Both the position numbers and the translations under genes were made by a program. DNA of 64,000 bases from Calditerrivibrio nitroreducens DSM 19672 (GTDB lineage: Bacteria > Chrysiogenota > Deferribacteres > Deferribacterales > Calditerrivibrionaceae), in contig NC_014758.1 in NCBI RefSeq assembly GCF_000183405.1, forward strand, positions 2,007,501 through 2,071,500, read 5' to 3'. Every line of letters begins with the position of its first letter. The stretch's first letter is position 1. The notes below the pieces were generated by a model, which saw nothing but the letters and a program-made list of their open reading frames with translations, was not told where the DNA came from and did no database searches. This document shows, piece by piece, positions 19,290 to 28,525 of the stretch.

Positions 19290-20759
19290 CTGCCGTCACC
19301 CCATTTTTTGCACCCCTAAGCCACAAGTAAACTTTTCTTCCTTTTCATCTTGCCCATTCCAAATATCTTCTTACGCTCTTCTGGAAATTTAAGATAATAA
19401 CCTATCTTAAAATACATAACATAATCACAATCATATTTTTTTATCTCTATGATGAAATATCTTACCATTGTAAGACCGTAATACCCTTTCAATACCATCC
19501 GATATCCGATAATATTTAAATTCACATACCTTTTTGTCTTCATTGTCGTATTTCTCTCTTTTTGGCCATATCTTCTAACAACTTGGATATCATAACATCC
19601 GATTCTATCTGACTTAATACATTCCAGCAAAAAGATACCATACCTAACAACGTCCTCAATGACTCAAACCTCCTCACAAGGCACTTCTCAATACCAAACT
19701 GCTGCTTCATAAACTTATAGCTCTCTTCTATCTTCCACCTGGAAAAATAACTGCTAATCCTAAAATACGCTTCCTTACTACTGCTTATATGCCCTTCACT
19801 CATAAAATAAAGCATATTCTTCGACGAATTACCCCCTTACACTAATTAATGTAACTGCATGGCCATGATAATAACATTTAGCATAACCATAAGAAATACC
19901 ACCTTTTTTATACCTTCTATTTATCTTATCCTTACAAATATCCAATACTGAAAGCCTACTCCCATTGTAATCCAAATGCCTCTTACCAACACTCCTTATT
20001 ACAAAACTCAAACCATTTCTAAGCATATATCTTAATATCTCACCCCTATCATAGCCCCTATCAAATACAAATAACCCCTTATCTTTAAATCTAATCCCTA
20101 TCTTCTCCAGCATCTCTATGGTCTTGGCATTCTCACTTTTAAAGTTACTTGATTTATAACTATAAACATCAATATATAATGAAAACATTCTCTTACTCTT
20201 TGGACTGTAACATACAGCATGATTTAACGGATATCCATAGCCTACTTTGTTAGAACTACCATCGTGAACTTTACCTATAAGCTCAAAACCGATACCATAA
20301 TCATGTGTCAAATCACCACCATCTATCGATATTATTAACCTGTCATCTGATTTCGTTTCATTGTATGCATAATCTATATTATAAGCATTAGAAATATCTA
20401 ACAAAGTAGAATAATTAAATGTATTTCTCTGCAATCTCTTTAGAGAATGTTTTACACCACATCTCTCATTTAAATAACCTGCTATCGATGTAAGATTCAG
20501 GCTCTTGGTTGCAAATACTCCTGAAACCATTTCAATCATATATTTCTGTTGGGGTCTTGTAATGTAATCATTAAGGTTTTGTGTTAGGATTAAAATTTTT
20601 CTCTTCACATTTTCTGCAATTTCATATATCATAAACTGCCTCCAGTTTGTTGTTATTGTTGCTTTTTTGTGTAAAATCATCATACAACATTCTGGAGGCT
20701 TTTACAAGTATAACTTATTGAAAATTCAATATTAAATCATAAAAATGGGGTGATGCCAG
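19290..20759. mobile_element. IS4-family insertion sequence with 9-bp target duplication
   Basis: The element is 1470 bp. Its ends are CTGCCGTCACCCCATTTTT and, inverted, CTGGCATCACCCCATTTTT. It is flanked by direct copies of AAAGAATAA at 19281-19289 and 20760-20768; the uninterrupted left arm has that sequence once. The insertion therefore happened in this arm only, after the duplication. The 245-bp derivatives at the inner arm ends are related to it. Confidence 0.9.
19316..20683 (-). pseudogene. IS4-family transposase with several frameshifts
   Basis: The DDE residues and family signature are recognisable: ISIDGGDLTHD (first Asp), FDRGYDRGE (second Asp) and YFSRWKIEESYKFMK, which fits the Y-x2-R-x3-E-x6-K signature of IS4 transposases. 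The reading frame shifts in a G run near 19825 (one G too many) and twice more between 19390 and 19580. About 440 residues would be encoded without them. As read, the copy should not be autonomous. Confidence 0.8.
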
Positions 20760-21384
20760 AAAGAATAAGAGAGAAACTGCTATCTTTAAAAAAGGAATTA
20801 ATACAAGAAATACAAGTTTGTTCAGATAATGAATCCTTATCAAGTATTTATTATAGAAGAATAGGCATTCAAGGTAAAACTTTAACCTATGAAATAGAAA
20901 ATATTATGAGCATTGAATTAGAACCAATATTTGATTACATAACTCAATCCTATAATAGTATTGAAAGGATCAGCATGACATTAGATAATTTGAAAATTTC
21001 AGCGAAAGAGTTTTACTCAAAATTAGATTCAATGGTATCTTTTACACGAGCTGCAAGAGATGGAATAGCTGTTCTAAGAAAAGTTATTAATTTACCAAAA
21101 GTGATTTCTAAAGCAATAATTTTTGCTGGTTTAATTGCTGATATTAAATACTTATGGGATGAGCATAATTTTAAACATGAAAAGGAAAAGCTTATACAAG
21201 AGGTTGACGAATTTTTCAATAAGGTTATAGAATCAATTACTTATGAAAACTTTTTTGAAACCCTAATAAAACTGGAACAAAAAGCAATTGAGTATCAAAA
21301 AAACTTACAAGATCAGCTAAAAGCTTTACAAGAATATGAACAATTAGAACTATTCTTTGAAAAAGGAATTCAGGAGATAGAAGT

Positions 21385-23374
21385 ATGACAAAGGAAGAAA
21401 TCCTAAAAGAGTTAGGGCGTGAGATTGATACTTTTATAGAAATAATAAAAAATTTAGATCAATCTTCCTATGAATTTAAACAATGTATTCCTGATAATCT
21501 ACATAATCAATTGGATAGAGTTGACAAGGAATTAGATACTGTAAAAGAACAATATATAGAACTTATCAAGGAAATTAAAACCAAAGTTCAAGGTTTAGTT
21601 AAGCAATTAACAGAATTAAATCAGGATTGGGATACTTTGAATATTGCATTCTTTGGAGAAACAAATGCTGGAAAAAGCACTTTAATTGAAGCTCTAATAT
21701 GTGGAGATGGACGAACTATAGGAGATGGAAGAAAGGATTTTACAAGAAGTGTTTCCACATATAATTTTTCAAATAATAAGATTAAACTAAATGATATGCC
21801 TGGAATAGAAGGTGATGAAAGCAAAGTAATACACGAAATATAGAAAGCAGTTAAGAAGGCTCACATTGTTTTTTATGTTCATTCTGACGGAAAAGAACCT
21901 GAGAGAGGAACTTTAGAAAAAATAAAAAAATATTTAAAACAAAATGCAAGTGTTTATGGAATTATAAATATTAGAGGCTACTGTAAACCAGATATTTTAA
22001 AAGAAAGATTTGAAGGACAAAAGGCTCAAACTGTTAAAACAAGAACGGAAAACCATTTTAAAGAAATCTTGGGCGATGCTTATAAAGGAACTATTCAAGT
22101 GCATGCTCTTTTTGGTTTTTTTGGGAAAGCACGGAATATACCTGAAAATTTGAAACAAAATTATGAAAAGTGGGTTGATATCTATGGCGGAAGGGAAGTT
22201 CTTTTGAAAGTATCAAATTTAGAAGAATTGATAAGCATTATAAATTCATATACAAAAGATTTTGAAATTTACCAATTAGAAATATTGTGGAATAATTTTT
22301 ACAAAATTTTTAGCGTGCAAGAGGAAATTTTTAACAGAATTTTTAAATTTAAGAAAAATTATGATGAAAATATAAAACAAATACAAGATAAAATAGATAT
22401 TCTTAGAGAGAAATACAGAACACAAAAAAATATTTTAAAAAATAATATTAATGAAATTATTAATATGAAGGTAAATTCTTTAAAAACAGAAATCATAGAA
22501 ATCATTATTAGTGCTATTGATAATGATCTTTCAAAGGATTATATAGAAAATCAGATAAAAGATAAAGTTGATTCCTTCAAAAAAAGTATTGAAAGTGATT
22601 TAGAAAAGGAGATTAAGGATTTTTTAGATAAAATCAAAGAAGATCTGGATATTATGAATAGAAAGGTAAATTTAATTTTAAGTTCTTTAAAAGTAGATCC
22701 TCAGTTAGATTCTATTTTTAAAAAAATGGAATACACCTTTGATGAAGTTCTAAAAGGATTATTTACTGTTGTTTCAGGTATTTGGGGTGCTATTACTGCG
22801 TATGCAATTCATCCAATATTAGGAATAGTATCAGGTGCTGTATTCATATTAAAAAAATATATGATTGGCTTGTTGGTAATCCACAAAAGAAAAAATCTGA
22901 AGCAAAATCTGAAGCTATAAATAAAGTAAATAGAAAAATTAAAAAATTAAAAAAGAAATAATGATAAAAATCAAAGAAGTTGAAAGAGAGATAGATAATA
23001 AATTCAAACAATTGGATAGAAATATAATTAGTGTTAAAAACAATTTTAAGCGTATATCCCGAAAATTTGATTATATAATTCAAGAACTAATTAAATCAAA
23101 TATTAATTGTGCTAAAATTTTTACAAAATATATTGATCCTAATGCAGAGTTTGCTTATATCACAAAACTAAAAGATGGAGTTTATTTTGCAGGAGTTATA
23201 AATAATATTGAACAGGCAAAATCTATTTTACAAAAAATTGATATAAAACATATCTATCCTTACAAAGATATAACAGAGTTAGAAAGAGATATAACTTTTA
23301 AAGATGGAGAGTTTTTTAAGCGCCTTAAAAGACGCTTAGAAATATACAAAGAAAACTCTAAAAATCTCCTTTGA
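21385..23374 (+). pseudogene. Dynamin-like GTPase B, right copy (amber stop and frameshifts)
   Basis: The right-arm copy of 9894-11887. The N-terminal 152 codons are undamaged here and include the P-loop GETNAGKST and DMPGIEG. The in-frame TAG at 21841-21843 is the same as in the left copy; the frame continues behind it with KAVKKAHIVFYVHSDG. Near 22852 and 22941 A runs are one base shorter than in the left copy, so the coiled-coil end is out of frame until 22961. Combining the good parts of both arms gives a continuous 663-residue protein apart from the amber codon. Confidence 0.75.
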
Positions 23375-23482
23375 TAAAATTTTTACTTATCTTGCATACC
23401 TTGTTCCCCCTGCTTCCGCCCTATAACCTAGCCAAGTAAAAACCATCCTAAACTCAAAAAAATTCCCCTAAGAACTATTTCT

Positions 23483-24007
23483 TGTCTTTGACACTATCAA
23501 TTTAAAAAAATCAAAAAAAGTGGCAAAAAGCCAGTAAATGCAGGGGGGCTAATTGGTAATGGCTATTTATTGGTAGAGAATATGTTTCGTATACATGTTT
23601 TACGCATATTTTTTGATATGTATGCTATTTTATAGTATATATAGTCATGTACTTAAAAAAACTCGTTCTAAACAATATATTTATCTGTAAGTCGTAGAAT
23701 CGTATAGAGACAATAGTGGTTTCCAAGAGATAATGTACTATTTAATTTAGGCAGATTAGATATAATATAACTCTATGAATTTTGCAAGATATGAAGCTAA
23801 TGGTCAGACCTACCTACTTAAAACTAAATTTAGTAGTTTGGTTAGTCAGATATTAAGAGCACTTAGAATCTCACCACCTAAGAATCTTTCCACCCCAGAT
23901 GAATTGAAATTTTAACCTGAAAAATCACCCGTAGTGACAAAATGTACAAGTGAAAAATAATAAAACTATTATCTATAATATCTTACAAAACTGAAGTGTC
24001 AAAGACA
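23483..24007. mobile_element. 525-bp IS remnant or MITE with 13-bp terminal inverted repeats (right copy)
   Basis: The inverted copy of 9261-9785, bounded by TGTCTTTGACACT at 23483-23495 and AGTGTCAAAGACA at 23995-24007. It is part of the duplicated arm and not an independent insertion. Confidence 0.55.
23775..23915 (+). pseudogene. Transposase C-terminal remnant, 46 codons (right copy)
   Basis: Identical in translation to the left-arm remnant at 9353-9493; see that entry for the family argument. An in-frame stop lies a few codons upstream of the ATG. Confidence 0.35.
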
Positions 24008-24030
24008 GGAAAAAATTTTCACCCAGGTAA

Positions 24031-24074
24031 CACAGGCACTCCTGCCTGTGAAGACACAGACAAGAGTGTCTGTG
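24031..24074. repeat. Twin related hairpins (right copy)
   Basis: The inverted copy of the 9194-9237 pair: CACAGGCA-N4-TGCCTGTG followed by CACAGACA-N4-TGTCTGTG. Confidence 0.7.
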
Positions 24075-24201
24075 ATACGTATTATTTAGCCATAAATCGT
24101 GATTATATATTATATCAAATTTGATCAAGCAAAAAGTAAAATATAAATTGGGTAGTTGCGAGCTTAGTATATTCGGTAGTAGTTACAACAAATAAAAGAC
24201 G

Positions 24202-24295
24202 ATTTTTAATAATATCATTGATTTTAGAATAAATTAAAGAAGGGGGCTCCTCCCCTTCTTTAATTTATTCTAAAATCAATGATATTATTAAAAAT
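24202..24295. repeat. Perfect 94-base palindrome at the outer end of the right arm
   Basis: Two 44-base arms (24202-24245 and 24252-24295) are exact complements around the loop GCTCCT. The central 22 bases equal the terminator at 9009-9030. The distal arm, and about 90 bases after it, is a diverged direct copy of 9023-9160. At the left junction only one such arm exists. The structure could form a cruciform and marks a recombination joint. Confidence 0.9.
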
Positions 24296-24620
24296 TATCT
24301 TTCATTTATTTTGACTAATACAGAAGATACAAAGTTTGCTACTCCCAATTTAAATTTTACTTTTTGCCTGCTCAAATTTCTTATTGCAACTTCAAAAAAA
24401 ATATTATAAAAATAATATGTAAATCTGTATGACTATTTTTAATTGTGGGGGGTAGAAGGCTCTCACGTAATAGTCAGCAAAAAGAGTTTTTATGCTTATA
24501 TGTTGTTGTAAAAAAATCTGTTTTTCAAAAATGGGGATTGACTTCCTTCGGCGGTAGCCTGCAAGAACTTTGGAGTGAGAGGTAAGGGTAAGAAGTGAGA
24601 GGAGAGATTGGGAAGTGAAG
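24296..24620. other. Intergenic region, no gene seen
   Basis: The first 90 bases are similar to 9067-9160 with many differences (shared TTTTACTTTTTGC and CTCAAATTT stretches). The rest is AT-rich up to a purine-rich leader before the AAA-ATPase gene. I see no coding frame, RNA gene or clear promoter. Confidence 0.5.
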
Positions 24621-26153
24621 ATGAAAAAACTACCAATAGGAATACAAACATTAAGTAAAATAATAGAAAATGATTACTACTATGTAGACAAAACACAATT
24701 TGTTAAAAAGTTAGAATACGGTGGATACTACTTTCTCAGCCGTCCAAGAAGGTTTGGAAAATCACTCTTTTTAGACACACTAAAAGAAGCATTCAGTGGA
24801 AATATGGAGTTATTCAAAGGCTTATACCTTTACGATAACTGGGATTGGACTAAAAAATATCCAATTATTAGATTAGATTTAAGTAAAGCTTCTACAGACA
24901 CAGAAGATAATCTAATAAAATCAATAAATTCAATACTAAACTCAATAGCAAAAAGTTATCAAATTGTTTTAAATGAAGATCTAATCCAATTAAAGTTTGA
25001 AGAACTAATCCAAAAACTGTATGAAAAATACAACCAAAAAGTGGTAGTCCTTATAGATGAATACGACAAACCAATTTTAGATGTTATAGAAGACACACAA
25101 AAAGCAAAAAACAACAGAGAAATACTAAAAAAGTTCTTTGAAATACTAAAACCTTCTGACCCTTACCTACACTTTGTTTTTATTACAGGAGTGTCAAGAT
25201 TTTCAAAAGTATCTATATTCAGTGGATTAAATCAACTTATGGATATAACTCTTGTTCCAGATTTTGCAACTATATGCGGATATACACAAAAAGAACTTGA
25301 AACAGTTTTTGAAGACAGAATAAAAGATTTTGACAAGGAAGAAGTAAAAAGATGGTATAACGGCTACAACTGGCTCGGAGATAAAGTTTATAACCCTTTT
25401 GATATTTTATTATTCCTAACTGAAAAAATTTTTAAACCCTACTGGTTTGAAACCGGAACACCTACATTTTTAATAAAACTATTCCAAAAAAGCCAATACT
25501 ATTTGCCAGATTTAGAAAACTTAGAAGTAGGAGAAGAGATAATATCAAACCTTGATATAGATAACATATACCCAGAAAACTTACTATTTCAAGCAGGATA
25601 CTTAACGATAAAAGAACAGTTCAGAAAAGGAATAAAACAAAAATATATACTTACATATCCAAACTTAGAAGTACGAGTAAGCCTTAACGATGCATTTTTA
25701 AACTACATAATAAAAAATCCAGTTTTAAAAGAAAAGACAGAAAGCAGAATATACGACATATTACAAAAAGACAACATACAAGAACTAAAAGAAACACTAT
25801 ACAGTCTTTTTGCAAGTATACCATCAGACTGGTATAGGAAGAACAACATAAACGAGTATGAAGGATTTTATGCATCGGTAGTGTATGCATTACTCAACGG
25901 AAGTGGATTAACAACCATAACAGAAGATGCAACAAACAAAGGGAAGATAGATTTAACGGTTATAGTAGAAAACAAAGTTTACATAATAGAGTTTAAAGTG
26001 GTAAAAGAGACAGAGAAAGGAGAAGCATTACAGCAGATAAAAGAAAAAAGGTATTATGAAAAATACACAGGAAAAGAGATATACCTGATAGGGATAGAGT
26101 TCAGCAAAGAGAGAAGGAATATTGTCAATTTTGAAGTGGAGAAGGTAGGGTAG
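24621..26153 (+). CDS. AAA-ATPase-like protein with PD-(D/E)XK nuclease-like domain (DUF1703 type)
   Basis: A 510-residue protein of the widespread AAA-ATPase_like/DUF1703 family. The N-terminal LPIGIQTLSKIIE and YYVDKTQFVKKL, the P-loop-like RPRRFGKSLFLDTLK (around residue 45), VVVLIDEYDKPILD as Walker B and the ITGVSRFSKVSIFSGLN block are all typical. The C-terminal part has GKIDLTVIVENKVYIIEFK, a PD-(D/E)XK core. The function is unknown; these genes are multicopy and often sit near mobile DNA, as here beside the island junction. I prefer the ATG at 24621 over an in-frame GTG at 24615 because family members begin MKKLPIG. Confidence 0.88.
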   Translation: MKKLPIGIQTLSKIIENDYYYVDKTQFVKKLEYGGYYFLSRPRRFGKSLFLDTLKEAFSGNMELFKGLYLYDNWDWTKKYPIIRLDLSKASTDTEDNLIKSINSILNSIAKSYQIVLNEDLIQLKFEELIQKLYEKYNQKVVVLIDEYDKPILDVIEDTQKAKNNREILKKFFEILKPSDPYLHFVFITGVSRFSKVSIFSGLNQLMDITLVPDFATICGYTQKELETVFEDRIKDFDKEEVKRWYNGYNWLGDKVYNPFDILLFLTEKIFKPYWFETGTPTFLIKLFQKSQYYLPDLENLEVGEEIISNLDIDNIYPENLLFQAGYLTIKEQFRKGIKQKYILTYPNLEVRVSLNDAFLNYIIKNPVLKEKTESRIYDILQKDNIQELKETLYSLFASIPSDWYRKNNINEYEGFYASVVYALLNGSGLTTITEDATNKGKIDLTVIVENKVYIIEFKVVKETEKGEALQQIKEKRYYEKYTGKEIYLIGIEFSKERRNIVNFEVEKVG

Positions 26154-26188
26154 TGAAAAATTTTGGACTCAAATCGGAATTTTTACGG

Positions 26189-26194
26189 TATAAT
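26189..26194 (+). promoter_or_regulatory. Candidate -10 box for the O-antigen operon
   Basis: TATAAT about 50 bases before gmd. A TTGGAC lies 20 bases upstream, which is too far for a good -35, so the promoter assignment is weak. Confidence 0.3.
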
Positions 26195-26243
26195 ATTGGA
26201 GTGATGTTGGAGCTGTAAAAATTTAAGGCAATTGGAGGGAAAT

Positions 26244-27395
26244 TTGAAACGAGCTTTAATTACAGGTATCACAGGTCAGGATGGCTCTTATCTTGCTGAA
26301 TTTTTATTGTCCAAAGGTTATGAAGTTCATGGAATAATAAGAAGGTCAAGTACTTTCAACACACAAAGAATAGACCATATATATGTAGACCCTCACGAAA
26401 CAGATGCAAGACTCTTTTTGCATTACGGTGATTTATCAGACTCAGGGCAACTCTCTCACTTAATATACAACATCCAACCCGATGAAATATACCATCTTGG
26501 AGCTCAAAGTCATGTAAAGGTGAGTTTTGAGATTCCAGAGTATACTGGAGATATTACAGGTCTTGGTACAACGAGAATCCTTGATGCAATAAGAAGAAGT
26601 GGAATTAAAACTAAATTTTATCAAGCATCGTCTTCAGAGATGTTTGGATCATCTCCACCACCTCAAAGTGAAAAAACACCATTTTATCCAAGAAGTCCGT
26701 ATGCAGCAGCAAAGGTTTACGCATACTGGATGACTGTAAATTACAGAGAAGCATACAATCTTTTTGCATGTAATGGAATCCTTTTTAACCACGAAAGTCC
26801 AAGAAGAGGAGAAACATTTGTTACAAGAAAGATAACAAGAACCCTTGCCCACATTCTTGCAGGAAAACAAAAAAAATTATACTTAGGAAACCTTGATGCA
26901 AAAAGGGACTGGGGTTTTGCACCTGAGTATGTGGAGATGATGTGGTTAATGCTACAACAGGACCATCCAGATGACTATGTAGTAGGAACAGGAGAAAGTC
27001 ATACAGTTAGGGAGTTTGTAGAGAATGCTTTTTCGTATGCTGGAATTGAGATAGAGTGGAAAGGTAAAAAAGAAGAAGAAAAAGGATATGTAAAAAGTGT
27101 AATAAAAGACTGGGAAGGAATAATAAAAGAAGGAGATATACTAATAGAGGTTGACCCAAAATATTTTAGACCAACGGAAGTGGAATTTTTACAAGCGGAT
27201 ATAACAAAGGCGATAGAAAAACTCGGATGGCAACCAAGAACCACATTTAATGAACTCGTAAAAATAATGGTAGATTACGATATGCTTGCGTTAGACTTAA
27301 CTCCACCAGGAGAAGGAATAAAAGTATGTCAAGATAAAAACTTTTTATATACACATCATAAACAAACATTTATTCCGGTTGTAGAAAGAGGGTAA
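26244..27395 (+). CDS. gmd: GDP-mannose 4,6-dehydratase
   Basis: A 383-residue short-chain dehydrogenase/reductase that makes GDP-4-keto-6-deoxymannose from GDP-mannose. The Rossmann motif [12 protein letters not shown] is at the N-terminus; [22 protein letters not shown] (catalytic Tyr-x3-Lys) and [17 protein letters not shown] are the family hallmarks. The start is a TTG at 26244, placed 5 bases after GGAGG; a further TTG at 26232 overlaps that ribosome site and would add residues absent from relatives. It is the first biosynthetic gene of the O-antigen cluster and feeds both Fcl and the aminotransferase. Confidence 0.95.
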   Translation: MKRALITGITGQDGSYLAEFLLSKGYEVHGIIRRSSTFNTQRIDHIYVDPHETDARLFLHYGDLSDSGQLSHLIYNIQPDEIYHLGAQSHVKVSFEIPEYTGDITGLGTTRILDAIRRSGIKTKFYQASSSEMFGSSPPPQSEKTPFYPRSPYAAAKVYAYWMTVNYREAYNLFACNGILFNHESPRRGETFVTRKITRTLAHILAGKQKKLYLGNLDAKRDWGFAPEYVEMMWLMLQQDHPDDYVVGTGESHTVREFVENAFSYAGIEIEWKGKKEEEKGYVKSVIKDWEGIIKEGDILIEVDPKYFRPTEVEFLQADITKAIEKLGWQPRTTFNELVKIMVDYDMLALDLTPPGEGIKVCQDKNFLYTHHKQTFIPVVERG

Positions 27396-27400
27396 AAAAG

Positions 27401-28525
27401 ATGAAAAAAGAAGATAAAGTATTGGTGTTAGGGGCATCCGGATTAGTTGGAGGGGCAATAGTAAGAAAACTGATAGAGAAAGGATACAAAAATATCATAG
27501 GAACGTACAATCAGAGAAAGCCAGAGTTAGACAAAGAGGAAAATGTTAAACTATACAACTTAAACCTACTAAACCAATCACAGACAGAAGAATTTTTCCA
27601 ACAGCATAAACCAGACTATGTATTTTTAGCTGCAGCAAAAGTAGGAGGAATACTTGCCAACGACACCTACAAAGCAGACTTTATATACGAAAATCTTGCC
27701 ATAGCATTAAACACAATAAACGCATCTTTTAAAACAGGGATAAAAAAACTCTTAAACCTTGGTTCATCGTGTATATACCCTAAGTATGCACCACAACCGA
27801 TGAAAGAGGAGTATTTACTTACAGGATCTCTTGAACCAACGAACGAGCCGTATGCAATAGCAAAAATATCAGCCATAAAACTCTGTAGATACTTTAACCA
27901 GCAATATGGAACAAATTACATATCAGCAATGCCAACAAACATATATGGCCCATACGACAACTTTAACCTTGAAACATCTCATGTGTTACCTGCACTAATA
28001 AGAAAATTTCATTTGGCAAAACTATTAGAAGAGGGTGATTTTGAAGGTATAAAGAAGGACTTTCAAAAATATCCCATTGGTTTTGGTCTTGATGATAAGT
28101 TAAATTTAAAAGACAAACAGTCTATTTTAAGTGTTCTAAAAAAGGTTGGTATCACTTCAAACTCTCACCGATCACTTACACTCTGGGGTAGTGGAGAAGT
28201 ATACAGAGAATTTCTTTATGTAGATGACCTTGCGGATGCATGTGTGTATCTGATGGAAAATATAGACGCAGAGGATATGAGAAAACTATGTCCTGATTAT
28301 TTTGTAAATGTAGGCACAGGAGAGGACTTGAAAATAAAAGACCTTGCCACAATGATAAAAGACATAGTAGGCTTTAAAGGAGATAGTCTCCACGACCTAA
28401 GCAAACCTGATGGCACACCAAGAAAGCTACTTGATGTAAGCAAAATAAAACAACTTGGCTGGAAGCCAAAGGTAAGCTTGGAAGAGGGGATAAGGAGGAC
28501 TTATGAGTGGTACTTGGGAAAATAA
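27401..28525 (+). CDS. fcl: GDP-L-fucose synthase-like epimerase/reductase
   Basis: An NAD(P)-binding SDR protein with GASGLVGGAIVRKL, FLAAAKVGGILAN, LGSSCIYPK, EPYAIAKISAIKLC (Tyr-x3-Lys) and NIYGPYDNF, all characteristic of Fcl/WcaG, which turns GDP-4-keto-6-deoxymannose into GDP-L-fucose. At 374 residues it is about 50 longer than usual; the extra piece lies near residues 205-250 (GDFEGIKKDF to VGITSNSHRS). The insertion might alter specificity toward another GDP-6-deoxy sugar. It begins 5 bases after gmd. Confidence 0.85.
   Translation: MKKEDKVLVLGASGLVGGAIVRKLIEKGYKNIIGTYNQRKPELDKEENVKLYNLNLLNQSQTEEFFQQHKPDYVFLAAAKVGGILANDTYKADFIYENLAIALNTINASFKTGIKKLLNLGSSCIYPKYAPQPMKEEYLLTGSLEPTNEPYAIAKISAIKLCRYFNQQYGTNYISAMPTNIYGPYDNFNLETSHVLPALIRKFHLAKLLEEGDFEGIKKDFQKYPIGFGLDDKLNLKDKQSILSVLKKVGITSNSHRSLTLWGSGEVYREFLYVDDLADACVYLMENIDAEDMRKLCPDYFVNVGTGEDLKIKDLATMIKDIVGFKGDSLHDLSKPDGTPRKLLDVSKIKQLGWKPKVSLEEGIRRTYEWYLGK

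Larger units (their letters stand above)
18357..21388 (+). pseudogene. Dynamin-like GTPase A, right copy (frameshift, nonsense codon and IS4 insertion)
   Basis: The same gene as 11884-13439. Here a T run at about 18528-18534 has seven T instead of eight, which destroys the frame inside the P-loop region (the G domain reopens at 18851). The in-frame TAA after PNI at 19205-19207 is shared with the left copy. At 19290 an IS4 element interrupts the coiled-coil part; the distal frame reopens at about 20750 and runs to TGA at 21388. Unlike the left copy, the C-terminal segment here is undamaged. The ATGA overlap with GTPase B is kept. Confidence 0.75.
17020..24245. repeat. Right arm of the giant inverted duplication
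   Basis: The reverse complement of 9023-14773 plus one IS4 insertion (19290-20759 with a 9-bp duplication). Removing that insertion leaves about 5.75 kb, the same as the left arm. The order here is IS4 derivative, promoter, Fe-S protein gene, GTPase A, GTPase B, 525-bp IS remnant, twin hairpins, terminator hairpin. The outer end lies in the hairpin loop at 24246-24251. Confidence 0.95.

Noticed and set aside
26163-26194. TTGGAC/TATAAT as a standard promoter for gmd
   Set aside because: The 20-base spacing is too long; only the -10 was kept as a weak candidate.
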